Shown: positions 10,664 through 20,303 of the stretch, in pieces | How the letters are laid out: every line of letters starts with the position of its first letter | Position numbering within the stretch: the stretch's first letter is position 1 | Origin: Liopterus haemorrhoidalis | Taxonomy: Eukaryota; Arthropoda; Insecta; Coleoptera; Dytiscidae | Direction of reading: 5' to 3' | DNA: 64,000 bases | NCBI GenBank assembly: GCA_963971575.1 | Contig: OZ020620.1 | Location: 42,942,924-43,006,923, forward strand | Made by a program: the position numbers and the translations under genes | The notes under the pieces: model-generated | Told to the model about the DNA's origin: nothing | Seen by the model: only the letters and a program-made list of their open reading frames with translations | Databases searched by the model: none

Positions 10664-11529
10664 TTGTCTTGGGGCACCATCAAAATCGCATTAAGTGTGA
10701 AAGTTTGAGAACCTCTACATGTGGTCAAATTTAAGTGACGTTCTAATACTTTTTATTAATGATAATAGATAATTATCATTGAAATAACTACTAATTATGA
10801 CTAAAATATTTCTTTCATATGCAAATTCTAAAAAATGTTAGCAATTTTTTAATATTTACAAAGAAAGTGAAATACCTAAGCCCGGAAAGAATTTTGTTAT
10901 TGACTTATGTTGGCAAATAATGACATTAGTTGAAGTATAAGGTTGTGACAAAAGATTAATTCCAAATGAGTGGCGATTGTTAAGTGGTAGGTTTGGCAAA
11001 ATGCATACAAATAAGCTTTCTACATATTACTTTTTAATTCTCGATTATATCTAAATTATGGCATATATGTGGTAAATATTCTATTATACTCGTATTATTT
11101 TTTCGTTCAAAAAGTAATATTGCAGTTGAAAGTAAAATTAGTTTTTTTGATAGAGTAATAACAATGCAATGTAAAGTGTGGTGTAAATGTATTTTGCTTC
11201 CTGAAATTTATATGATAATTATGCTATTAGCACCTATTATTCTATTAAATACGGTGTTATACGTTTATGCAAAAGAGAAATCTATTTTTTCAACTTGTGA
11301 ATGGTTTTGTGAAAATATTTACTATTAAAAAAAAATTGCATAATAACTAAATATAATTATAATTATAACAGGATATTAACATCAACACTAAAATATTCTC
11401 TAAAACACCAATACTTAAATAAATTTTTGGTTATTTAATCCAAAACTTTTGTTCTGTCAACAGTTATGCAGATATGTATATGAAAACTATTTATAGCCTT
11501 ATTAACTCAAATAATTATTATGAGGAGTG
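10664..11529. other. No recognisable gene; AT-rich spacer
   Basis: No supported feature between the mariner fragment and the Tc1 element, apart from a fragment of the HTR hairpin at 11530-11575. Confidence 0.45.
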
Positions 11530-11575
11530 AATTTTCACATATTTCAGAAATTTAGAGGTATGAGGATTACCTTTT
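11530..11575 (-). mobile_element. HTR repeat, degenerate hairpin end
   Basis: gagtgaattttcacatattt followed by agaggtat is a decayed copy of the HTR 3' end. The body is not present. Confidence 0.4.
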
Positions 11576-11805
11576 ACCGTCAAGTAATAAAATAAGGATT
11601 TGTTCTGAAAAAGATCACACAGTTACAAGTTTAGATTTATGTTTAGGGTCGTTATAGTGTTGGAACCACCACAATAACGGCATATTTTCGTCTGCGTAAA
11701 GATACATGACTTGTTCCAAAATATTCCACAGCTTTCATTATATCAACGATTTTATGGAGAGAACCAATTCCATGCGAAGAGAAACAGCCCATGCAAACCA
11801 TGTAA

Positions 11806-12446
11806 AAAGCCATTGCTGAGTTTCAAAAATATTAAGGCTACATTAAATTTTGCAAAATTGGACATTTCAAAATGGAAAATTGTATTATTCTCAGATGAAA
11901 GTAAATTTAATCTGATGAAATCATATGGACACCAATTTGTGAGACAACCGAAAAATAAATGTTTAGATCCTCGCTACTGTATCCCAACAGTAAAGCATGG
12001 GGGCGGCAACGTAATGGTATGGGGCTGTTTCTCCTCGCATGGAGTTTGTCCTTTCCAAAAAATCGATGATATAATGAAAGATTTGGACTATAGAAATATT
12101 TTCATTTCAAGTCATGTATCCTTACGCAGACGAAAATATGCCGTTATCGTGGTGGAACCACCACGATAACGACCCTAAGCATAAATCTAAACTTGTAACT
12201 GAGTGGTTGCAAGAAAATAGGATTCGAGTATTAGATTGGCCAGCCCAGTCACCCGATATCAATCTAATTGAGAATCTATGGGCAATAGTAGATCGGAAGA
12301 TTGGCAGCGTAAGATACGCCATATATGAAGCTATACAATGTGCTTGGGAATCAATACCCTCAGATGTTGTTATTAATTTAATAAAATTTATGCCTAATAG
12401 ATGCCAAGAAGTTATAAAAAACAAAGGTTACAGGACCAAATATTAA
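11806..12446 (+). pseudogene. Tc1-family transposase (DD34E), N-truncated and frameshifted
   Basis: Cut-and-paste transposase of a Tc1-type element, present here from just before the first catalytic aspartate. The first segment reads KIVLFSDESKFNL and VMVWGCFSSHGV. A frameshift near 12120-12160 then leads to the second segment (12114-12446) with HDNDPKHKSK and WPAQSPDINLIENLW. Counting from the D of HDND to the E of LIENLW gives 34 residues between them, the DD34E spacing of Tc1. The C-terminus (KNKGYRTKY) looks complete. The N-terminal paired DNA-binding domain is absent; the residues in frame before about 11806 are antisense sequence of the catalytic domain. It cannot make an active enzyme. 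Confidence 0.85.
12142..12171. repeat. 30-bp palindrome inside the transposase frame
   Basis: cgttatcgtggtgg, aa, then its exact complement (14-bp arms, 2-base centre). It spans codons for SWWNHHDN, including the second catalytic aspartate. Confidence 0.95.
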
Positions 12447-12663
12447 TTTTATATTTTACTTTTTGTTATAAATAAACAAGTTTCTTATGTTTTGCTCGTA
12501 AACAAAAATTATTAGAATCAAAATATTATTTTAATATGACACTAATTTTATACGAATTTTCTTTGTATGTGTTTTATAAACCAAATAAAAATATGTACTT
12601 TGAAATAGTGGAAATATTTTTGCAATATTTTTTGCTCAATACTGTACATATATTTATATATAG

Positions 12664-12723
12664 ATGGGGCCCCGCAACTCCAGTTTTGCCCCAGGACCCG
12701 CGCAAATGCTAGGGGCGGCCCTG
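12664..12723 (-). mobile_element. hAT-like end fragment
   Basis: GC-rich ggggcggccctg at 12712-12723 resembles a hAT terminus (inverse CAGGGCCGCCCC). It directly abuts the mariner copy that starts at 12724. Confidence 0.45.
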
Positions 12724-13437
12724 TTGAAATGTGTCATTACTATATTCGTAAAATTTGACATTTGTTATTGTGAAATCAGTGGCAGCTTATAATTTGTTGA
12801 CAGTGTGCGTTAAAAAAAATCATCAACAAGTTTGAAATGAATATTACTCGTGAAGGTTTTCGTTGGATGATTTTTTACAATTTTAGAAAAGGCCAAAATC
12901 AACAACAATGCGTAGATTCGCTTCGTTCAATTTTTGGTAACAAAGCACCATAAAAAAAGACTGTTTACAATTTGTTTGCAGAATTTCGTCGTGGCCGTGC
13001 GTCCGTCAGTGATGAATATCGTGAAGGTCAAACAAGATTGGTTGTGATTCAAAAAACCATCGATGCTGTGCGCAAAATGAAGAGGATCGGCATGTGACTT
13101 ACCGTGAGATAGAGGCATCTTTTGGCATATCGCAGACAGCAATATATTCGATTTTGCATAAACATTTAGCTGTGAAAAACGATTTTTTTTTTGTTCCCCA
13201 ATGTCAAACAAAACATGCGTGGGCAGCGATTTTCATCACCTCAATAAGCTGTTGAAAACCATGTTTTTGAGATACCAACTTCAGAGTGGAAAAAATGTTT
13301 CGAGAATTGGTTTGAACGCATGCAAAAGTGTATAAATCTTAAAGGCGAATATTTTGAAAATCAATAAATCAGTTTGTCCAAAAAAAAAAATTTTTTTTCT
13401 TTCTTAGCGTTTGTAAAAACTTAAAATGTAGCCCTCG
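12724..13437 (+). pseudogene. Mariner (irritans-like), internal deletion derivative
   Basis: From ATG at 12838 the frame gives NITREGFRWMIFYNF; after shifts the sequence encodes NLFAEFRRGRASVSDE-like and REIEASFGISQTA-like segments, the mariner DNA-binding domain. The whole central catalytic region is missing. The coding resumes with ENWFERMQKCINLKGEYF and a stop, the normal mariner C-terminus. The 3' TIR (gtttgtaaaaacttaaaatg, then tagccctcg) ends at 13437 beside TA. The 5' TIR is lost at the junction with the hAT fragment. At ~714 bp it is roughly half of a full mariner. Confidence 0.85.
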
Positions 13438-13980
13438 TACAAGACGGAGTAAGGACTTATTGGATACCACTGGCCGCACGTCTTCAAATCTGTTTTTATT
13501 TTTAGTTGCCCTAAAGTGAATTCACAAAACTATTAAAATAATATATGCTATTAGCATGTATTTTAAAAGATAATAATAGTGTAATAGTGTTTTACAATAC
13601 AGGAAATATTTGTTAATAACATATGTATATGGTTATTAGCATCATGCTAAGTCTGTAACGTTTGATTAAGTTCCATTTCTAATGCGCTATGTGATATGTC
13701 AGAGTTTTCAACTAAATATGTAATTTTTCAACAAGATACAACCAGCGTGAGTATAATTTTCGAATGTCTTCATACCTACGGCTTTTCTATTTCCAATTAA
13801 CATATTGAGTGCTAAGGGCAATTTTGCTTGTCGTGCCAATTCAAAATTTATACTAGTAATTTGATCATTATTAATGTCATTTTTAAAATGAAAGTGCTAT
13901 AATTTTGGAACTGTAACGAATTTCTTAATGCTACAGCGATCGTTTTTTTAGCATTCAGAACACATCACTCTCAAACTTAA
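13438..13980. other. No recognisable gene; AT-rich spacer
   Basis: Nothing supported. Confidence 0.45.
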
Positions 13981-14205
13981 AGCTACGTTCACAGCTCTAA
14001 AATTAATAGACTATTCGCTATGAGTTGTTCACTGTTGATTGTCACTAATAAGTTTGTCTTATGGTAACGCAAGCGACCGTTCACAGCTCTAAATTTAATA
14101 GATTTTGCGTTGTCCATTATAGACTGTTTTGTAAACTTGAAGTTAGTGCTCCGTTTGAATGAGACAGAAATTTAAACACATATTAGCTATCTCACTTTAC
14201 ATAAC

Positions 14206-15226
14206 CTAAAAAATTGATGTGAAGTGTGAATTTTCACACATTTCAGGATTTGCAGGTATTTAGTAAGTAGATGATGATTATTTGAGATGCCAAAACAAAT
14301 TTTATGTTAAAATATTTTTTTTGTTAATTTTAATTCGAATACCTAATACCATTATTTAGGTTTCTAAATATGTGCAGTATTTTTTTTTTATATAGCAAGG
14401 TTCATTAAAATTTTGGAAAATTGCGCCTATGGCTTCCATTGGTTGTTATAAGCACTGCCTCTCTGTTTTCGTGTGCATTGAAACAGAATTAAATTATAAT
14501 TTCAACAATTTCCACTGGTTATTACATTTACGCTTTTAAAAATTAAATGCAACATTTGCCAAAATATAACTAGAATTTTGAAAAACTAATTTAAACAAAA
14601 TACAAATGCAAAAAAAACGAAAAATAATATTGTCTCCTCTTGCAGGAATCGAACTGCTTTAGTTCAGTAAGAAGCCACCGCTATAACCACTACACCAAGA
14701 TACACCTTCTAGTTTAGCGTGTTACATAAGTATAACATGTGTACATTATTAGCAAAAAAACACAAAAAATGCGTTTTTTCCCAAAACATAATCTGATCAA
14801 AAATTCCTGTTGTACTCTTCCGGTTCACACCAATGTACATTACTTACTGGGCTACAGGGTGTGGAAAAAAATTTTTTTTGTGCACAATTATGGCAAAAAT
14901 CGCTTCAAAATAATTTATTTTGCAAAAATAAAAATTTAATCGTTAATCCACGTACTAAGGGCTTCCATTTGATACGCTACTAATTAAAAAAAAATATTTT
15001 TTTTTTCGGTGAGCACATATTTGTTTATATTTTTAGGGAGATATGTTTTTTAGATGTTTTAGTATTTTTCCTATGTGCGGGTCAAAGAGTTGTATAAGCA
15101 TGCCAAATTTCAACTCTCTAGGTTTAGCTGTTTGATTACAATTTTTACCGAACTTACAGACAGACAGACAACCAAATGACGGTATAAGGGTTTTTTGGTC
15201 ATACCTACAAAATCCTAAAAATACTG
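14206..15226 (-). mobile_element. HTR repeat, full-length copy
   Basis: The left hairpin end (gatgtgaagtgtgaatttt) and right end (catacctacaaaatccta) match the copy at 545-1650 throughout. Its microsatellite is short (three ACAG units). Its central cassette (14643-14698, minus) is the most tRNA-like of the set. The insertion lies inside the TIR element 13981-15658. Confidence 0.75.
14643..14698 (-). other. tRNA-like cassette in HTR repeat (A and B boxes)
   Basis: Minus strand: tggtgtagtggttatagcgg is a near-consensus A box/D-arm, and cagttcgattcctg is a near-consensus B box. They are spaced as in a tRNA. The acceptor stem does not form, so this is not called as a tRNA gene. Such sequences can recruit RNA polymerase III; activity here is unknown. 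Confidence 0.6.
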
Positions 15227-15304
15227 TCGCCCAAATTTCATCAAATTTCGGAAATCTTGAAACGAAAAAGAATTACTGTGGTTATAATTTTGTTATTAAT
15301 ATTT

Positions 15305-16110
15305 AGTTAAAAGTCACATAAATAATAATAATAATAATAATTTATAATAATAATAATAATAATTTATTTTGCTCATTTGATCATTACAGTGATATATGAG
15401 AAGTCAGTAACTTAAAATACAGGTCTAAAATACTTATAAAAAATTTATTATTACAGTCAAAATCATTTAAAAAAAACATTAATTACATAATGCATTTATT
15501 ACATCGTTGTTGGTTTGAAAAAACAAGGATATCACAATATTCTTTACACATTAATTTTCTTAGTTGTGAATGCTGTCATTAAACATTAAAACTGTTTATT
15601 AAATTTATCCACAACGTACACTGCATAGTCAACTAATTTTAGAGCTCTGAACGTAGCTGTTCAGGTTCCACATTTGCGTCAAGGCGGTCTCAAACTCAAA
15701 CTTAATCGAAGAACATATTTGAGGAGATTTAGTCTAAATGTGTTTTATGAACGTACAAAATAAGGCTTTTTAAGAAATATGTTGATAACATTCATATCAA
15801 GCGGCAAATATATTATTTTTCCTTAATTCTAAAGCCTTTTTACCATTTTCTGGAGTCAAGCTATTCTCGTTTGAGTATTAATTGTGCGATGTCCTCATAT
15901 ACATCTTTCTGTGTTAAAAAGCTTTAATGATTAGTTGATTCTATATAGAGATTTTTTTTATGAGGTGCGTTAATTCATTTCTTATCAATATTCTTGGGGA
16001 TTAAATGTAAATGAATATTTTATTTATTTATTTATTTATATATTTATATATTTATATATTTATATATTTATTTATTTATTTATTTATATTTATATATTTT
16101 TAGTGTGTTT
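15305..16110. repeat. Low-complexity spacer: (AAT)n and (TTTA)n tracts
   Basis: (AAT)n near 15320-15362 and a TATT/TTTA tract at 16018-16100. Otherwise AT-rich with no supported gene. The TIR of element 13981-15658 ends within this stretch. Confidence 0.7.
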
Positions 16111-16422
16111 GGAAGCACTGGTTTAGACATAGTTTTAAAATTGCCCTTGCTTCGTTCTAGTTCTTTTGTGTGTAGGAAAATAAAAATTTAGACGGCTAAC
16201 AATATGATTTTTTAACAGCTGTTCTGTTATGTGCAGACATAAAAACTGCATACCTTATTTAAATACTTCGAACCTAAGATGGTGTTTTCTGCTGTCAACA
16301 TTCTTAATAAGGAATTTAAAAGCCTTATTTGATTTATTCCCTACTTTTATAGACTGGCAGATGAGATTTGTTTGATCGTATCCGATGGAAAAAGATAAAA
16401 AAAATAAGCAGTACTTTGTTCT

Positions 16423-16534
16423 CTTAACCCTCTGGTACCCAATACCGCCTGGAGGCGGATCATGTATAAATCCATGTAAAAATGCGTGCAAATTTCATGA
16501 AATACTTACATGAATTTCAGTTATGAAATACTTA
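16423..16534. mobile_element. Possible piggyBac-like terminus (TTAA-CCCT)
   Basis: TTAA at 16423-16426 is followed by ccctctggtaccc and a small hairpin, ccgcctggaggcgg. TTAA plus CCC(T) at the end is the piggyBac pattern. The other end was not found, and a mariner copy begins at 16535, so the call is tentative. Confidence 0.3.
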
Positions 16535-17040
16535 CGAGGGTTACCTGTGCTATTTCGGGATTGCGCTAAACTAGTGCTGCCATCTGGCAACTGACACTTC
16601 TATCGTAAAGTTTGGGATTTTTGACGGTATACGTAGTCAGAACGTTTTGATGTACGAGCGGTATTTGTGTTGTTTACAGTAACTTGAAAAAATTCATCTC
16701 GGTTAAAAATGGAATTATATCGTAAAAGATTTCGAGCAATTATTTTTTTAAATTTTCGACATGAATAAATCAACAACAGTGCATCGATGAACTTAATTCG
16801 ACTTTTGGCGATGAAGCACCATCAAGGACTACTGTTTATCGATGGTTTGCCGACTTCAATCGTGGCCGTAGTTCGCTTAAGGACGAATTTCGTGAAGGTC
16901 GTCCAAAATCGGTTGTTGTTCTGGAAAACATTGATGCTGTGCGTGAACTGATACTGCAAGGTCGTCTTGTGATTTATCGTGAGATTGAGGTATCCTTGAG
17001 CATTAGTGGAACCAGTATAGATTCACTATTGTATGAACTA
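16535..17040 (+). pseudogene. Mariner (irritans-like), 5' fragment
   Basis: The 5' TIR starts cgagggttacctgtg next to TA (16533-16534). The frame starting at 16709 (MELYRKRFRAIIF) shifts after about 20 codons. The shifted frame reads QQQCIDELNSTFGDEAPS and VYRWFADFNRGRSSLKDEF, then REGRPKSVVVLENIDAVREL and REIEVSLSISGTSIDSLL, an almost complete mariner DNA-binding domain. The sequence stops matching at about 17040, before the catalytic domain. It belongs to a different lineage from the copies at 10063, 12724 and 25641. Confidence 0.85.
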
Positions 17041-17312
17041 ATTACATTTTAGTAGATGATGTACAATGTTTTTTGATACTTTAAAAAATAGTTTAATTCT
17101 ATAAAATGTAATTACTAAAATAATTTAATAAGTTTATTTTAGGCTCTACTTAATTATTTGGGGTAATTATTTATTAATAAAAGTAAAAAATTACATCATT
17201 TATTCTATCAAAATAATTTTTTTAATCAGGCACATAATGTTTTAAACTTTTCATTTAAAAAAAATCAAGGATAATCGTTGGTAATTTTTTAAATTTGTGG
17301 GTATAAAATTTC

Positions 17313-17438
17313 CTACAAAACATTATGTTTTTTCATTCTGGTACGGTAATCGACACATTTCACGTTCCACAAAATTTCCCGGAGTTCGTACAAGCCGATT
17401 AATTTATTTATTTCCTCCGGTGACCAATTTTTGGACAT
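17313..17438 (-). pseudogene. MADF/Myb-SANT-like DNA-binding protein, N-terminal fragment
   Basis: The 41-codon frame begins MSKNWSPEEINKLIGLY and continues with ELREILWNVKCVDYR and MKKH, then a stop. The W...EEI..LI.LY...P/EILW pattern is the first half of the MADF (Myb/SANT-like) domain that PIF/Harbinger elements encode beside their transposase. A full domain is ~85 residues, so this is truncated. The ATG follows a Harbinger-type end at the expected distance. Confidence 0.65.
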
Positions 17439-17678
17439 TTTGTAAGCAGACAGCTCTCGATAGCACTCTCAGAATTCGAACACAGTTCGTATTTGGCGAG
17501 TTACTATAGGAGAGGGTAGAGAGCACGTGTCCACTAGTGAGCACGTTGAGAGTAGTTAGCTCTCGGAGAGTAGCTCGCCACTTTCTGCGAGTTACTCTCA
17601 GAGGTGTGTCCATTGACGAGTAACTGCTATCGAAAGGTTCTCGCCACTATTTACTCTGAAGTGGACAGGCACCTTAAT
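17313..17678 (-). mobile_element. PIF/Harbinger-like element, 5' part with MADF frame
   Basis: On the minus strand the element starts aggtgcctgtccac at 17675, flanked by TTA (17676-17678), the 3-bp target site typical of PIF/Harbinger. About 240 bases of leader containing several gagagtaactc-like words precede a MADF-type frame. No transposase and no second TIR were found, so it is a truncated 5' end. Confidence 0.65.
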
Positions 17679-17759
17679 GAAGACTTGAAAACGAAACAAA
17701 TGCAGAAAAAAATACTGGGATTTTTGGCAAATTATTTAAATTTTGTTTAAAAAAATTAA

Positions 17760-17935
17760 ATGGAAGCTCTTAGTTCTCAAATAACGAATAAAAGATTACC
17801 AGAAAACTGTTAATTTTGAAATGATTATAGAACCAATATTCGTAGACTTCCAGTATTATGTTGGCTTTTTACACTTATTAAATACCTACAAAACCCTTAA
17901 ATGTGTAAAAATTCACATTTCACATCAATTTGTTT
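17760..17935 (+). mobile_element. HTR repeat, subfamily B
   Basis: agctcttagttctcaaataac, attttgaaatgattata and ccagtattatgttggc match the pieces at 3840-3990 and 47764-47935. The end is aaatacctacaaaaccct plus a decayed hairpin (gtaaaaattcacatttc). Confidence 0.6.
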
Positions 17936-17963
17936 CAAATGTTTATGATAAGACTACGTATTA

Positions 17964-18279
17964 CACTCACACCTCGCTTTACGGCCTAGATACGTTCCGG
18001 AAAAGTTGGCCGCAAAGCGAAAAGCCGTATAACGAATCAAATCCGAATTCTCAAAACCAAGATCATTTGCTAGGTTCAATATGGTTTGTCGAAGTTCAGA
18101 AATAGAATCAACTTAAGGATCATTAGTTTTTATTCTTTCTGGCCATATTTTTTTCACATTTATTATTTTTTTGGCCGTTTAACGAAACATTTTGGGCCGT
18201 ATATCGAAAAAGTGCCATAATTAAAGAAGGCCGTTACAAAAAGCCGTATAAAGAGCGGCCGCTTAGCGAGGTATGAGTG
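17964..18279. mobile_element. MITE with TA target duplication (CACTCATACCTCGC ends)
   Basis: The left end cactcacacctcgctttac and the right end, inverse cactcatacctcgctaagc, are flanked by TA (17962-17963 and 18280-18281). It is 316 bp, non-coding and contains ggccgta/cgtata words near both ends. TA duplication suggests a Tc1/mariner/pogo-type source. Confidence 0.75.
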
Positions 18280-19080
18280 TATTTTAGTTTCGTCGTCTAA
18301 CTGATCATTGAAATCTCCGATTAAAATTGCAAAATAATACATTACGAATGAGTATAACGACTTGAGTTGTCTGTATATTTACTGACATAACAGTAATAAT
18401 GTACAAGATTAAATTAAGCAACTGGTTTCATTTCATTTTGTAATAAAAAAAGATAATTCTTTATTCTTAATTTGATGGATTAAATTACTTGAAATACAAA
18501 CCAAAGAAAGTAAAAATAATCTTTCAATTACACGTGGTAATCATTAATTTCTAAATACCTTTCATAATATTCAAACAATCATTTTTAATAACTTTTTGTC
18601 CTCTCTCTTTCGGCCTAAAGCTAATTATCCCGTACACGCATCCGAATGAAATGAAAATTTTAAATTTCACTTAAAGTTTTTTTTTTTTTCTATAAACAAA
18701 CTTATTTGTATTACACGATCATTGACGAGGAAAGTACTTTCCAATATTGTTCTCTCATTTAGGAAATGGAAAATGGCGTTTTGGATAAAGAAAAAACTTG
18801 TTTATGTTTAATGATTTATAACAAATTACATAAAACATTTACCAACATTTTTATCCGTCATTTTAATATATATTTTTGATGATTAATGACGTATGATATT
18901 AACTTTTACAATAATTTAATGAATCCTTGATTAAAACATGTTCTTTTAAGGTGTTAAAGTGTTAAATGTCAAACATATTCTGATGTAAACGTTTAAGTAC
19001 AAATTAATTTGTTGCAAGAATATTTAAATTTGCTTTTACTTTAAACAAATGAATCAGCTAATGAGCCACTTGTCAATTAT
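18280..19080. other. No recognisable gene; AT-rich spacer
   Basis: attttagtttcgtcgtcta at 18283-18301 is shared with 32024-32042, so part of it is an old repeat. No coding sequence is supported. Confidence 0.45.
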
Positions 19081-19972
19081 AATAGGGGATACGCATAAAA
19101 TTTGTATTTCCTTAAAACTACATTATTTTGATATGTTAATGTTAGTTATGTCACCTAACAAAACAAAAATTACATTTTAATTAATATTATAGCCAAATTT
19201 TTGAATTAAAATATTGTAAATTTGAAATAAGCCGACCACGGAGCGAAGGTTGCCGAGTAAAACGACTGAGTATGACGTCAAATGATAGGGGTTTCACATC
19301 ACAGATAAAGCTACAACATAATCTTTACACGTGTGTATATTGTATTGTTCGAGAGTTTTGTATTTGTTTTTAAGCAATTTTTCACGCATTTATTATTAAA
19401 ATGGCAGATAAAGATTTTGTTAGGGCTCAGAGTGATAATTTACCCAACATTGATGCATTTATGCTCATGGAATATATTAAAAATAATGAATGCTACAGTG
19501 CTGAGGAAATACGTGGTGTCAAAGTAATTTTTATTTTATATTCTATAATTTTATGTAAACAAACGCTGCAACTCTGTAAAATGTAAATATTTATATAATT
19601 TAGATGTTAGAATTTTACTACATTGTTTACATGAAGTTACAAAACGTTAGAGGCATAATTGAAATACTGCAATATAAGTTATCTATTTTAATATAAAATT
19701 TAATTCGGTAAACATGTATAAATTGTTTTTATAGAATTAAACTTTATTTTAACTAAAATCACTCTAACTTTACATAACCTATGAAAGTTATACAAACAAA
19801 TAAGTTCACAACAGAGTATGTACGCCGGTAAGCTAGTAGTGTCATACGTCAGTTACATACATTTATGGTTTTTTTAAGCCTTCAAATTACAAAAAAAAAA
19901 CTGTTTTTTATGTTTATATGCAACAAGAGGAATATAATAAAAAATAAAAAAAAATCATGCCTATCCCCTATT
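19081..19972 (+). mobile_element. TIR-bounded segment carrying an exon-like frame
   Basis: aataggggatacgcat at the left and its near inverse at 19957-19972 form ~16-bp inverted ends (one mismatch). Between them lies the exon-like frame 19401-19523. No clear target duplication was found, and a LINE fragment begins just after the right end. Whether these are true element ends is inferred from the inverted match only. Confidence 0.5.
19401..19523 (+). CDS. Candidate first coding exon (possible YqaJ/SWIM-associated insect protein N-terminus)
   Basis: An open frame from ATG encodes 41 residues, MADKDFVRAQSDNLPNIDAF followed by MLMEYIKNNECYSAEEIRGV and K. It then meets AAA|GTAATT, an acceptable splice donor in phase 0; the frame runs into AT-rich intron-like sequence and stops at 19586. 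The codons are less AT-biased than the surroundings. The pattern DNLPxID...E(F/Y)...N...SAE.RGVK resembles, from memory, the start of an insect protein family often annotated as uncharacterised and linked to SWIM or YqaJ-like domains. A TGACGTCA palindrome lies upstream (19273-19280). No second exon was found. It could be a host gene, or an exon carried by the TIR segment. Confidence 0.45.
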
Positions 19973-19984
19973 GAGAGGTATAGA

Positions 19985-20295
19985 GATAAATAATGAGCAA
20001 TAAAGATCTTTGGCAGAAAACAGGGCAAACAGAAATAAGACGGGAAATACAGTTGCGAAAGTGGAAATGGATGGGACATATACTCAGACGAGAGACAGAA
20101 AACATCACGAGACGAGCGTTCCAATGGAACCCTCAAGGAAAACGAAAGATCGGAAGACCCAAGCTCACCTGGAGGCGAACAGTGGACAGAGAAATTAAAG
20201 ATGTGGGAAATACCTGAAGCGAAATTAAGGCCTTAGCCCAGAACCTGACAAGATGGCGATGTTTTGTAGAAGCCCTTTGCTCCTCTTGAGGAGTT
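19985..20295 (+). pseudogene. Non-LTR retrotransposon ORF2 C-terminus
   Basis: The frame 19993-20217 encodes DLWQKTGQTEIRREIQLRKW, KWMGHILRRETENITRRAF and NPQGKRKIGRPKLTWRR. After a stop it continues as LAQNLTRWRCFVEALCS. The RxxKWxWxGHxLR...NITR.A...NPQGKRKxGRP...W series is the familiar C-terminal end of insect LINE endonuclease-RT proteins. A hAT element (20304-21446) was inserted 8 bases after the gagttg stop region; the LINE 3' tail continues at 21455 (caatatatagagataaaa). The similar tatagagataaat at 19979 may be part of the LINE's own target duplication. Confidence 0.8.
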
Positions 20296-20303
20296 GTAGG
20301 AAC

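Larger units (their letters stand above)
11620..12645 (+). mobile_element. Tc1-like element, rearranged, with 3' TIR
   Basis: The right end ttttgctcaatactg followed by TA (12645-12646) is a Tc1-type terminal sequence (inverse CAGTATTGAGCAAAA). The transposase part is at 11806-12446. The left part (about 11620-11803) is not the normal 5' region: it is an inverted, diverged copy of the element's own catalytic region (about 12010-12201). No left TIR was found, so the 5' end was lost and replaced by this fold-back piece. Confidence 0.8.
13981..15658. mobile_element. TIR element interrupted by an HTR copy
   Basis: agctacgttcacagctctaa (13981-14000) and its near-exact inverse at 15639-15658 form ~34-bp terminal repeats. 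A second gttcacagctctaaa lies at 14074. An HTR copy (14206-15226) sits inside, so the host element was about 650 bp. No clear target duplication was identified. Confidence 0.65.

Noticed and set aside
12122..12424. 100-codon minus-strand frame
   Set aside because: Antisense shadow of the Tc1 transposase.
14643..14698. tRNA gene on the minus strand
   Set aside because: Good boxes but no acceptor stem, and the place is fixed inside a dispersed repeat.
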